Positions 30,747 through 38,036 of a stretch of DNA of 41,085 bases are shown here, piece after piece; position 1 is the first letter of the stretch; each line of letters opens with the position of its first letter. Origin of the DNA: an uncultured Clostridia bacterium. GTDB taxonomy: Bacteria > Bacillota > Clostridia > Oscillospirales > Acutalibacteraceae. Position numbers and translations under genes: made by a program. The notes beneath the pieces were generated by a model that was given only the letters and a program-made list of their open reading frames with translations, was not told where the DNA came from and did not search any database. The stretch covers positions 1-41,085 of the forward strand of contig CAMHHL010000011.1 of NCBI GenBank assembly GCA_946184925.1, in the 5' to 3' direction.

Positions 30747-31562
30747 TTATACTCGTTCGTTGAAAATGAATTTTTCAATTGCTTCGGCAATTCCGTCGTT
30801 GTCGCAATCGCCGGTGACATAATCGGCGACCGCCTTGAGCTCGTCCTCGGCATTGCCCATAGCGATTCCGAGACCTGCCGCCTTAATCATTGTGATGTCG
30901 TTGAAGCTGTCGCCGAAGGCTATCGCCTCGCCGATGTCAATTCCTTCATGGGCGCAGATTTTGCTCAGCCCTATTCCCTTGCTGATTCCCTTGGGCATAA
31001 CCTCAAGGAACCACGGGGCGGAAAGATAGATGTCAAGCTCCGCGCCGAACTTTTCAAGCAGCTGAGTCTCAATGGATTTGAGCTCGTCGGGCTCGCCGGA
31101 AATGAGAATTTTGTGGAGTTTCCAGTCCACGAACTGAGCAATGTCGTCAACCGGAGTCATCGGGAGACCGATTACATCAGGCTCAATGTGGGTGTAGTCG
31201 TTGACCTTACGGTCGCAGAAGATGCTGTCACCCTTGTGAACCATCGTTGTGGCGTTAGTAGGGCGAAGAATCGAATATACCGGCTCTATGTACTTGCTGT
31301 CGAGATAGGTTGAATCTATCAGATTGCCGTTTAAATCGAGAATCGCGCCGCCGTTGAAGCCCATATAACAGCCGCCGTTCTGCGGAATCATGAGCGCCTC
31401 TGCATAAGGACGCACGCCGTAAGGCAGTCTTCCTGAGGCTACAACGAGCTTAACGCCCTCGCTCTGAGCGCGGAGAAGCGCGGCTTTTGTTCTTTCGGTA
31501 ATCTTCTTTTCACGGTTGAGGAGCGTGTCGTCGATATCGACGGCAATTAGCTTGTATTTCAT
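30747..31562 (-). CDS. Cof-type HAD-IIB phosphatase
   Basis: This 271-residue haloacid dehalogenase-family phosphatase has motif I DIDDTL (nucleophile Asp9, Asp11), motif II VVASGR, Lys in motif III (PKGISKG) and motif IV GDSFNDITMI. The type IIB cap lies between motifs II and III. Such enzymes remove phosphate from sugar phosphates, FMN or similar small molecules; the substrate is unknown. ATG 31562 was chosen over a TTG one codon earlier: it overlaps the sir2 stop by one base (TGATG), giving translational coupling. It is the last gene of the hyd-sir2 unit. Confidence 0.9.
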   Translation of the reverse strand: MKYKLIAVDIDDTLLNREKKITERTKAALLRAQSEGVKLVVASGRLPYGVRPYAEALMIPQNGGCYMGFNGGAILDLNGNLIDSTYLDSKYIEPVYSILRPTNATTMVHKGDSIFCDRKVNDYTHIEPDVIGLPMTPVDDIAQFVDWKLHKILISGEPDELKSIETQLLEKFGAELDIYLSAPWFLEVMPKGISKGIGLSKICAHEGIDIGEAIAFGDSFNDITMIKAAGLGIAMGNAEDELKAVADYVTGDCDNDGIAEAIEKFIFNERV

Positions 31563-32287
31563 CAATTCACCTCAATTTTCGACAGCACCTCGCCGACCTT
31601 CTCGTGAAATACGAGGTCGGCGTTGCCGTCCATCGGAGTAGGATCGCGGTTAATGAGTACGAGATGTTCTCCGCCGAAGTAGTGAAGCAATCCGGCGGCA
31701 GGATAGACCGTAAGGCTTGTGCCGGCGACAATTAGCACATCAGCGCGCGCAATCGCGTTGACGGCTCCGCGAACTGTCTTGTCGTCGAGACCTTCCTCAT
31801 AGAGAACAACCTCGGGCTTGATTGTTCCGCCGCACTTCTCGCAGCGCGGAATGCCCTTGCTGTCCTTGATATATTTTGCGTCGTAAAAAGCGCCGCAGGT
31901 CATGCAACGGTTCTTGTGAACGGTTCCGTGAAGCTCATAGACCGTCTTGCTGCCCGCTTTCTGGTGTAGACCGTCTATGTTTTGTGTGACAACAGCGCGG
32001 AGCTTTCCCGACCGCTCGAGCTCGGCGAGCTTTTTGTGGGCAGCGTTCGGCTCAATGTCGAGAGCGAGCATTTTGTCCTTATAGTAACGGTAGAACTCGC
32101 CGCACTTGTTCATAAAAAACGTGTGGCTGAGGATTTCCTCGGGCGGATAATCATATTTTTGATTATAAAGCCCGTCAACACTGCGGAAATCGGGGATTCC
32201 GCTCTCGGTGCTTACTCCGGCGCCGCCGAAGAAAACAATGTTGTCGGTGTTGTCGATAATCTGCTGAAGCTTTTCGATATCAGTCAC
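31562..32287 (-). CDS. Sir2-family NAD-dependent protein deacylase
   Basis: This 241-residue sirtuin removes acyl groups from lysine using NAD. Visible features are GGAGVSTESGIPDFRS (21-36), TQNIDGLHQKAG (101-112), catalytic His120 (ELHGTVH), zinc Cys 128, 131, 149 and 152, and GTSLTVYPA. The start chosen is GTG 32287 with GAAAGGACGG; the frame is open upstream but that part lies inside hydF and would add a non-conserved stretch. This start gives a usual bacterial sirtuin length and overlaps... the end of hydF lies 32 nt downstream of it on the template, so hydF and sir2 are separated by 32 nt. It sits in the hydrogenase-maturation operon; a link to redox (NAD) state is an inference. Confidence 0.92.
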   Translation of the reverse strand: MTDIEKLQQIIDNTDNIVFFGGAGVSTESGIPDFRSVDGLYNQKYDYPPEEILSHTFFMNKCGEFYRYYKDKMLALDIEPNAAHKKLAELERSGKLRAVVTQNIDGLHQKAGSKTVYELHGTVHKNRCMTCGAFYDAKYIKDSKGIPRCEKCGGTIKPEVVLYEEGLDDKTVRGAVNAIARADVLIVAGTSLTVYPAAGLLHYFGGEHLVLINRDPTPMDGNADLVFHEKVGEVLSKIEVN

Positions 32288-32319
32288 GTGGATTGCCGTC
32301 CTTTCGTCGGTGATTATGG

Positions 32320-33516
32320 TTATGGCAAAGAAATGTTTTCGAGTATACCGGTGAGGTGTGCAATGGTTACGCCGTAATTTGTCATGGGAATTTCCTGAGC
32401 CTTTGCCTGATTTACACGGCTCATAATATATTTTCGGTTGAACATACAGCCGCCGCACTGTATTATCAAATCATAAGCGGAAAGGTCGCCGGGGAAATCG
32501 GTTCCCGATACTATGTCAACGGCAAGCCCATCGCCGACGCGCTTGCGGAGCATACGCGGGATTTTCACTCTGCCGATGTCCTCCTCCATGGGAGCGTGAG
32601 TACAGCACTCTGCAATGAGAATTCGGCTCTTGTCGGTCAGGCTGTCGAGAGCCTTGGCTCCCTCGATGTAGTACGGAAGGTCGCCCTTGTAGGCGGCGAA
32701 CAGAACGGAAAAGCTCGTGAGCATAGTCTCACGCGGCTTGTGCTCATAGACAAAGCCGAACACCTGAGAATCGGTGATAATCAGCTTGGGAGCGCGTGAC
32801 AGCCCCTCAAGCGTTTTATCGAGCCTGTCGGCAGTGCAGCAGGATACGGAGCACTTTTTGTCGAGCAGCTCGCGAATGGTCTGAACCTGAGGCAGAATAA
32901 GTCTGCCCTTGGGCGCCTGAATATCCTGCGGCATGACAAGGAGCACGAGGTCGCCGTCGGAGCAAAGCGAGCCGGTGATGGTTGGCGCGTCGTAATCGGA
33001 CGGAATATTCCTGACAATCTCCTTGCGGAGTTCGTCGATTCCGCTGCCGTCAACCGAGCTGACCTGGAGCGGCTTTGAACCGGTTTTTCCGGCAATGCTC
33101 AGTGCATAAGCGGTGCCGTTGACGAGCAAATCCGCCTTGCTGACGACCGGAATTACCGGAATTTTCTTATCCTTGAAAAACTTGAACCAACGGCATTCGA
33201 GTGTAACGTCGTCGCCCGAGAAGAGTACAACGGCGATGTCGATTTTTTCGGCGGTTTTCTCGGTTTTCTCGACGCGGATTTTGCCGAGCTCACCGATGTC
33301 GTCAAAGCCGGCGGTGTCAATCAGCATACATGCGCCGATTCCGTGAATCTCCATAGCCTTGTTGACGGGGTCGGTTGTTGTTCCGGCTACGTCGGAAACT
33401 ATGCTGACCTCCTGACCCGTGAAGGCGTTAATCAGCGAGCTTTTTCCGGAATTGCGCTTGCCGTAAAAGCCTATGTGAAGTCTGTTGGCTGACGGTGTGT
33501 CGTTTAATGTTGTCAT
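32320..33516 (-). CDS. hydF: FeFe-hydrogenase maturation GTPase HydF
   Basis: This 398-residue scaffold protein assembles the [2Fe] subcluster before transfer to HydA. The GTPase domain shows the P-loop GKRNSGKS (19-26), DTAGF (67-71) and SKAD (126-129). The C-terminal cluster site is CTH (Cys305, His307) followed by DIGRVKIPRML and CGGC (Cys354, Cys357), the HydF signature. ATG 33516 has CCGGAGGTAG. It follows hydG by 44 nt in the order hydE-hydG-hydF, so the full maturase set is co-transcribed. Confidence 0.97.
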   Translation of the reverse strand: MTTLNDTPSANRLHIGFYGKRNSGKSSLINAFTGQEVSIVSDVAGTTTDPVNKAMEIHGIGACMLIDTAGFDDIGELGKIRVEKTEKTAEKIDIAVVLFSGDDVTLECRWFKFFKDKKIPVIPVVSKADLLVNGTAYALSIAGKTGSKPLQVSSVDGSGIDELRKEIVRNIPSDYDAPTITGSLCSDGDLVLLVMPQDIQAPKGRLILPQVQTIRELLDKKCSVSCCTADRLDKTLEGLSRAPKLIITDSQVFGFVYEHKPRETMLTSFSVLFAAYKGDLPYYIEGAKALDSLTDKSRILIAECCTHAPMEEDIGRVKIPRMLRKRVGDGLAVDIVSGTDFPGDLSAYDLIIQCGGCMFNRKYIMSRVNQAKAQEIPMTNYGVTIAHLTGILENISLP

Positions 33517-33560
33517 AAGCTACCTCCGGTTAGGGGTTGAAAATTTTATGGATTCATTCA

Positions 33561-34976
33561 CTAAAACTTAAAATCTCTGTCGCCGTGCTCAATCTTGTCA
33601 AGGAGCTCAATGCACTTCGCCTTGACCTTTTCGTTCGGAATATTGTTGAGTTCGTTCGCAATAAGCTCCTCGCCGATTTTCTTGGTTTCGGGTGAAGCGT
33701 AGTCGATGAGATACTCCTTGAGAGTGAGCAGTGCGTTTGGCTGGCAGCAGTTCTGAATCTGACCGCTCTTGCACAGTGCCATAAAGCGGTCGCCGGTGCG
33801 TCCGGCGCGGTAGCAGGCGGTGCAGAACGACGGGATATAGCCCTTTGTCATCAGCCAGTTAACGACCTGGTCGAGAGTTCTCTGGTCGCTGACGTCGAAC
33901 TGCTCGCTGTTCTCCTCCTCTCCCTCATCGGCATAACCGCCGACAGAGGTTCTGGAGCCGCCGCTTATCTGGGAAACGCCGAGACGGATGACCTTGTCCC
34001 TGACCTTGGCGTTCTCACGTGTTGAGATAATCATTCCGGTGTAGGGCACGCAAATTCTAATCAGCGCGCAGAGCTTGGCGAAAATCTCGTCGGAGATACC
34101 GTTATCGAATACATCGGGGTCGATGTCATCGGCGCGCTTGATTCGCGGAACGCTGATTGTGTGGGGGCCTACGCCGTGAACAGCCTCGAGGTGCTCAGCG
34201 TGCATAAGCAGTCCGGCGAACTCATAGCGATAGAGCTCGAGACCGAACAGAACTCCGAGTCCTACGTCGTCAATTCCGCCCTCCATGGCTCTGTCCATCG
34301 CCTCAGTGTGATAGGCGTAGTTGTGCTTGGGGCCTGTCGGATGAAGCTTCTCATAGCTCTCCTTGTGGTAGGTCTCCTGGAAGAGAATATAGGTGCCGAT
34401 GCCGGCTTCCTTGAGCTTGCGGTAGTTCTCAACGGTGGTCGCGGCTATGTTAACGTTAACGCGGCGGATTGCGCCGTTCTTGTGCTTGATGCTGTAGATA
34501 GTCTTGATTGACTCGAGAATGTACTCAATCGGGTTGTTGACCGGGTCCTCGCCGGCTTCAATTGCAAGGCGCTTGTGTCCCATGTCCTGAAGCGCGGTTA
34601 CCTCGCGGCGTATTTCGTCCTGAGTGAGTTTCTTGCGGCAGATGTGCTTGTTCTTGGCGTGGTAAGGACAGTAGACGCAGCCGTTGACGCAGTAATTCGA
34701 GAGATAGAGCGGCGCGAACATTACGATTCTGTTGCCGTAGAAGTCCTTTTTGATTTGCTCGGCAAGGTCGAACATACGCTGAATTCTATCCTCGTCCTCG
34801 CAGGCGAGCAGAACGGAAGCCTCGCGGTGAGAGAGTCCCTTGAGATTTTTTGCTTTTTCGAGAAGGCTGTCAACGAGCTCCAGGTTGTCCTTGTTCTCGT
34901 CGGCATATTTCAGCGTATCGAGGATTTCCTGATGGTCGATGAATTCCTCGGCTTTAAGTGATTTTGGATTGTACAT
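33561..34976 (-). CDS. hydG: Radical SAM tyrosine lyase HydG
   Basis: This 471-residue enzyme cleaves tyrosine to CO and cyanide to make the Fe(CO)(CN) synthon of the hydrogenase H-cluster. The radical SAM cluster motif is Cys96, Cys100 and Cys103 (CVNGCVYC). The C-terminal auxiliary cluster has the HydG-specific CX2CX22C spacing at Cys385, Cys388 and Cys411. SRTSVGGY and LFQETYHKESYEKLHPTGPK are family hallmarks that separate it from ThiH. ATG 34976 has AAGGGG upstream, 12 nt after hydE. Confidence 0.97.
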   Translation of the reverse strand: MYNPKSLKAEEFIDHQEILDTLKYADENKDNLELVDSLLEKAKNLKGLSHREASVLLACEDEDRIQRMFDLAEQIKKDFYGNRIVMFAPLYLSNYCVNGCVYCPYHAKNKHICRKKLTQDEIRREVTALQDMGHKRLAIEAGEDPVNNPIEYILESIKTIYSIKHKNGAIRRVNVNIAATTVENYRKLKEAGIGTYILFQETYHKESYEKLHPTGPKHNYAYHTEAMDRAMEGGIDDVGLGVLFGLELYRYEFAGLLMHAEHLEAVHGVGPHTISVPRIKRADDIDPDVFDNGISDEIFAKLCALIRICVPYTGMIISTRENAKVRDKVIRLGVSQISGGSRTSVGGYADEGEEENSEQFDVSDQRTLDQVVNWLMTKGYIPSFCTACYRAGRTGDRFMALCKSGQIQNCCQPNALLTLKEYLIDYASPETKKIGEELIANELNNIPNEKVKAKCIELLDKIEHGDRDFKF

Positions 34977-34988
34977 TTTGATTACCCC

Positions 34989-36035
34989 TTATCTGTTTTT
35001 GCTGTCGCCCCTGTCGGTGACGATACGACAGCCTATTGAATTTATTCTTTGCTCTAGGCAGAAGCGGCACTGGGCGCTTTCCTCGCCTGTGCACACCTTG
35101 TTGTCGTAGAGCTGGTATTTTTTGCGGACGGAAACCGGAGAAAGGTTCGGCATGACGACGTTTGCGCCGGCGAGAATACCTTTTTCACGTCCTCGTGAGT
35201 CGATTGTCGCGAGCGCGGTTGTCGCCGGAAGAAGAACCCTCGGCAGCATTATTCTCAGTATCGAGAGCATTCTCAGCGTAAGTCTGAGCGAGCCCGGCGG
35301 AAAGTCGCGGAATTCGGTCTGCGCGTGCGGAATGAACGGTCCGATTCCAATCATCTGGGGATTAAGCTCCCTGATAAACAGCAAATCCTCGGCGAGATTT
35401 TCGCTCGTCTGGAACGGCGAACCGACCATAAATCCGCATCCGACCTGATAGCCGATGTCCCTGAGATTGTAAAGGCACCTGACACGATTCTCAAGGGTCT
35501 GGCGCACCGGATGGAGCTTTGCGTAATGCTCCGGATTGGCGGTTTCGTGGCGGAGAAGATACCTGTCGGCTCCGCTGTCGAAAAAGCGCTGGTAGCTTTC
35601 GCGCGGCTTTTCGCCGAGCGAGAGCGTGATTGCGCAGTCCTGATATTTTTCCCTGATTGCGGTGATTATCGCGCACATGCGCTCGTCGGTGAAGTACGGA
35701 TCCTCGCCGCCCTGGAGCACAAAGGTGCGGAAGCCAAGCTCATATCCTTCGGCACAGCAATGCATGATGTCGTCAAAGCTGAGACGGTAACGCATGCAGT
35801 CCGTATTCCCGGCGCGGATTCCGCAGTAGCGGCAGTTTTGGCTGCAATAGTTTGAGAACTCAATCAGTCCGCGGACGTAAATATCGTGACCGTAGTTTTC
35901 TATTCTTATTTTTTCGGCAAGAGCACGGAGCTCTTCGCCTGTTTCATCGTCGCCTTCAATCAGCGCGACAAGCTCAGGCTTGCTGAGAGCTTCGCCCCGT
36001 CTGAGACGTTCGACAAGCTCAGTCATTGAACACAT
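34989..36035 (-). CDS. hydE: Radical SAM protein HydE
   Basis: This 348-residue maturase acts on the HydG synthon during H-cluster assembly. The radical SAM motif is Cys64, Cys68 and Cys71 (YCSQNCRYCGIR); GLIEFSNYC, LQGGEDP and RHETANPEHYAKLHP are HydE signatures. A second cluster motif CX7CX2C is retained near the C-terminus (VCTGEESAQCRFC). The first ATG (36035) gives MCSMTEL; the second ATG at 36026 begins at MTEL. Both lie inside the end of the TM1266-like gene (17 or 8 nt overlap) without a good ribosome binding site, so translation is probably coupled. Confidence 0.96.
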   Translation of the reverse strand: MCSMTELVERLRRGEALSKPELVALIEGDDETGEELRALAEKIRIENYGHDIYVRGLIEFSNYCSQNCRYCGIRAGNTDCMRYRLSFDDIMHCCAEGYELGFRTFVLQGGEDPYFTDERMCAIITAIREKYQDCAITLSLGEKPRESYQRFFDSGADRYLLRHETANPEHYAKLHPVRQTLENRVRCLYNLRDIGYQVGCGFMVGSPFQTSENLAEDLLFIRELNPQMIGIGPFIPHAQTEFRDFPPGSLRLTLRMLSILRIMLPRVLLPATTALATIDSRGREKGILAGANVVMPNLSPVSVRKKYQLYDNKVCTGEESAQCRFCLEQRINSIGCRIVTDRGDSKNR

Positions 36036-36276
36036 ATTTTGAGTAAGCCGCTTTTGCGCTCACTCCGTCAAGCTTGCCAAGCTTGCCCGAAAAGGCTGAA
36101 ATTACGTCCTGAGGTGAATCCATCACCACGCTGATGATTGAGAGTCCGCGCTTTTTGTATGGGATTCCCATGCGACCGACGATGTAGTCGCTGTTGTCGC
36201 TTATGAGCTTGTTGACCTCTTCGACGGAGTTCGAATTTTCGAGAATTATGCTGATGACAGCAACTCTGTTTTCCAT
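36019..36276 (-). CDS. TM1266-type iron-only hydrogenase system regulator (ACT-like domain)
   Basis: The 85-residue protein is the short ACT/NikR-C-like protein that travels with hydE/F/G. VAVISIILENSNSVEEVN, then VGRMGIPYKKRGLSIISVVMD and SGKLGKLDGVSAK are its fingerprints. It lacks a DNA-binding domain, so a regulatory role is a family label rather than something visible here. ATG 36276 has AAGGAGGT, which starts one base after the end of repeat copy E, so the element forms the whole immediate upstream region. Confidence 0.92.
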   Translation of the reverse strand: MENRVAVISIILENSNSVEEVNKLISDNSDYIVGRMGIPYKKRGLSIISVVMDSPQDVISAFSGKLGKLDGVSAKAAYSKYVFND

Positions 36277-36289
36277 AATTACCTCCTTA

Positions 36290-36466
36290 CAAGAAAGGCG
36301 CGCTTTGCGCGCATTTCGCTACTCATAGCTCGTTGCTGCGCAGCAGCAAACTGAGCTGAGAATAAAAATTGTTTTTGCTTTATAGGAGCTTATGTTATTG
36401 CTATTTTCAGTTATCCTGCAAAAAAGTTATATTTTTTGCAGCGTTACAAAGCAGTTCCCTATAAAG
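36290..36466 (-). repeat. Family-1 dispersed hairpin element, copy E (short class)
   Basis: This 177 bp copy, nearly identical to copy B, lies between the leader terminator at 36471-36499 and the ribosome binding site of the TM1266-type gene. On the minus strand it starts CTTTATAGGGAAC and ends GCGCGCCTTTCTTG, then TAAGGAGG. Any transcript of the hyd operon from the upstream promoter must cross it. The 36277-36718 gap holds this copy, the leader RNA and two promoters. Confidence 0.9.
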
Positions 36467-36470
36467 TAAA

Positions 36471-36499
36471 AAGAAAAAGCTATGCCGAAAGGCATAGCT
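36471..36499 (-). terminator. Intrinsic terminator of the hyd leader RNA
   Basis: On the minus strand AGCTATGCC (36499-36491) pairs perfectly with GGCATAGCT (36486-36478) around a TTTC loop, followed by TTTTCTTTTT. No minus-strand gene lies upstream of it. Confidence 0.85.
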
Positions 36500-36550
36500 A
36501 TGTTTCAGAATGCAGTGCCTTTCACCTCAATAGATATTTTGGTGTCAGTA
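36472..36550 (-). ncRNA. Predicted ~80-nt leader or small RNA upstream of the hyd operon
   Basis: A near-perfect promoter and an intrinsic terminator bracket about 80 nt with no gene of usual size. The RNA contains TTGAGGTGAAAGGCACTGC ahead of the terminator; a six-codon GTG frame (VKGTAF) is possible but unconvincing. It could be an attenuated leader of the TM1266-hydEGF operon or a free small RNA. It does not match a riboswitch class I know. Confidence 0.5.
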
Positions 36551-36556
36551 CAAAGT

Positions 36557-36585
36557 ATTATACCACTTGGAGCCGCATTTTGCAA
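36557..36585 (-). promoter_or_regulatory. Promoter of the hyd leader/operon
   Basis: On the minus strand TTGCAA (36585-36580), 17 nt, perfect TATAAT (36562-36557). It is the only good minus-strand promoter found upstream of the TM1266-type gene. Confidence 0.8.
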
Positions 36586-36669
36586 TGTACATTTTGCGTA
36601 TTTTCTTCGTTGAAATAGATAAATATCAGGCAAAAAAACTATGCAATAAAACGAATTTTCTCAATTTAT

Positions 36670-36698
36670 TTGCAAACACTGTATAAAGATAGTAAAAT
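36670..36698 (+). promoter_or_regulatory. Promoter of the small membrane protein gene
   Basis: TTGCAA (36670-36675), 17 nt, TAAAAT (36693-36698), 20 nt before the start codon. Confidence 0.7.
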
Positions 36699-36718
36699 AT
36701 TGGAAAGAGGGTGTGGCT

Positions 36719-36988
36719 ATGAAAAATAAAAAGCTGACCGACCTTCTCTTTATGGGAGGAATTTGTGTCATTATAGTTGGAATACTCCTCGGCACCGTGC
36801 TGGGCTTTGTGACAGGCGGCGGAGGATTCAACATTTTGCCTGCATTTGTGACTTGGCTGATTTGTCTTGTCACCGGAACAGGTATGATTACGATTTCCGG
36901 CAGCCTCTCAGAGGTTGGCGAGAAAAAGAAAAACGACGACGAGATGCTGCGGATGATACTTGAAAAAGTAAAAAACGAAGAAGAATGA
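36719..36988 (+). CDS. Small membrane protein of unknown function, two predicted helices
   Basis: I do not recognise the family. The 89-residue product has two hydrophobic segments (about 11-32 and 38-58) separated by a Gly-rich turn GFVTGGGGFNILP, and a charged C-terminal tail rich in Lys and Glu, predicted coiled or cytoplasmic. ATG 36719 is preferred to GTG 36713 because GAGGG lies 7 nt upstream of the ATG. It has its own promoter and probably ends at the weak GGGTTGCC-GCAA-GGCAGCCC hairpin (36995-37015) or at the stronger terminator at 37211. Divergent from the hyd leader. Confidence 0.7.
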   Translation: MKNKKLTDLLFMGGICVIIVGILLGTVLGFVTGGGGFNILPAFVTWLICLVTGTGMITISGSLSEVGEKKKNDDEMLRMILEKVKNEEE

Positions 36989-37095
36989 GAGGATGGGTTG
37001 CCGCAAGGCAGCCCATTAGTATTTTGTGTTAAGGAATGTTATTAAAGATTTTGCTGAACCAAGATAGCGCGTGCAGTCGGGCTCCCCGACCGTCG

Positions 37096-37208
37096 GATAG
37101 GAGCAGTTGTCACAGCCCAAACGTTACCTTTACAGCCGTTTGATAGGACAGCAACACACAGCCCAAACAAAACCCTTGATAGGAGCACTCAAACCAAAAG
37201 GGTAGAGA
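37096..37208 (-). repeat. Family-2 dispersed repeat, copy 2
   Basis: This 113 bp copy has three GATAGGA units instead of the two in copy 1, separated by CACAGCCCAAAC blocks. On the minus strand it begins TCTACCCTTTTGG immediately after the T-tract of the terminator at 37211-37256. ACCCTT/AAGGGT can pair here, where copy 1 has ACCTTT/AAAGGGT. The rest of 36989-37297 holds only hairpins. Confidence 0.8.
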
Positions 37209-37210
37209 TA

Positions 37211-37256
37211 TAAAAAAACCACCGCCGCTACGGTCAGTAAAACGGCGGTGGTTTTT
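37211..37256. terminator. Bidirectional terminator after the 166-residue membrane protein gene
   Basis: ACCACCGCCG (37218-37227) pairs with CGGCGGTGGT (37243-37252); seven T follow on the minus strand and TTTTTATTA... on the plus strand. Confidence 0.9.
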
Positions 37257-37297
37257 ATTATCAAGCAAAGTAAACTTTGCCGATAATACACTAGTTT

Positions 37298-37798
37298 TTA
37301 TCCGAAGAAGAAATCGCTATCTGATTTTCTCACTCTGCGTCCGCTTGCGCCGCGTTCCACATCGTCAAAGCCGTAGGTTACGTCATACATAATGTTCACG
37401 ATCAGGAACAACAGCTTGAAGATCAGAAAAACTATAAGCGCAACGAGCAATGCGATTCCGAGGGGATTAAAGTAGCTGTACTTGAACGCAAGGAAGATAT
37501 AGTAAAATCCGAACACAAATTCAACTACTGTTGCCGCTTTGGGAGCAAAGATAAGCAGAGCGAGAAAAATTAACGCAAGCACCGTCCACATCACAAGGAA
37601 GTACGGGCTGCGCATATCGCTGAGAAGGTCCTTTATTCCTCTAAGATAATGCGATACAAGCCAGTCGCTCGTTCTCGCGATAATTACGTTTATAGGCAAG
37701 AGATAAATAATAAACGGCAGTATTCTCTTGAAGAACACCGTATACCACTTACCTAATTTCTTTTTTAAATCATATGAAAATCTGATTATGCTTCTCAT
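37298..37798 (-). CDS. Membrane protein of unknown function
   Basis: No family is recognised. The 166-residue protein has a basic N-terminus (MRSIIRFSYDLKKKLGKW), four hydrophobic segments (about 25-45, 68-88, 92-108, 112-138) and a polar Arg/Ser/Asp-rich cytoplasmic tail ending SDSDFFFG. ATG 37798 with TTGGAGAG was chosen over TTG 37816, which lies inside the upstream hairpin. It lies 48 nt downstream of the 58-residue peptide gene, so all three genes from 41021 down could be one transcript, though a hairpin stands between. Confidence 0.7.
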   Translation of the reverse strand: MRSIIRFSYDLKKKLGKWYTVFFKRILPFIIYLLPINVIIARTSDWLVSHYLRGIKDLLSDMRSPYFLVMWTVLALIFLALLIFAPKAATVVEFVFGFYYIFLAFKYSYFNPLGIALLVALIVFLIFKLLFLIVNIMYDVTYGFDDVERGASGRRVRKSDSDFFFG

Positions 37799-37813
37799 AT
37801 TCTCTCCAATGTA

Positions 37814-37837
37814 CAAGGGGCGCGGTTGCGCCCCTTG
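37814..37837. terminator. Perfect 10-bp hairpin between the peptide gene and the membrane protein gene
   Basis: CAAGGGGCGC (37814-37823) and GCGCCCCTTG (37828-37837) pair around a four-base loop. On the minus strand no T-tract follows, so it may be an mRNA processing or stabilising structure rather than a full terminator. Confidence 0.55.
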
Positions 37838-37846
37838 ATTTAGTTT

Positions 37847-38023
37847 TTAATCAAGTAAATTACCCGCGTCAAAGTCAAAGCCCTGTCCCGAGCCTACGCC
37901 GCTTGTGCCGCCGTAGGAGCCGACAAGGTTATCCGTGCCGAGCGTGGGAGCGGAAGCGCAGAGCACGTCTGCCTTTGTGAGTTCTTCTACTGTGATTTCA
38001 GGAGTTTTGTATAAAATTTTCAT
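37847..38023 (-). CDS. 58-residue peptide with Gly/Ser/Asp-rich C-terminal half, function unknown
   Basis: This reading frame is real by context: ATG 38023 has a strong AAGGAGGACA site, 13 nt downstream of the stop of the large surface protein gene, and a hairpin follows. The product begins MKILYKTPEITVEELTKADV, then a single Cys (CASAP), and ends in a Gly-rich acidic half (SYGGTSGVGSGQGFDFDAGN). The leader-like, Glu-rich N-half and small-residue C-half recall short KPEI/VEEL-type peptides of gut clostridia and, more loosely, RiPP precursors. No modification enzyme or peptidase transporter is next to it, so no function is assigned. Confidence 0.7.
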   Translation of the reverse strand: MKILYKTPEITVEELTKADVLCASAPTLGTDNLVGSYGGTSGVGSGQGFDFDAGNLLD

Positions 38024-38036
38024 TATAGTGTCCTCC

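Noticed and set aside
32288..32458. Longer Sir2 start
   Set aside because: The additional 57 codons overlap the 3' end of hydF, are not sirtuin-like and would give an untypical length; GTG 32287 has its own ribosome binding site.
36472..36550. Known riboswitch class (c-di-GMP, SAM, preQ1, fluoride, ZTP) before the hyd operon
   Set aside because: None of the conserved core sequences I know for these classes is visible, so only an unclassified leader or small RNA is claimed.
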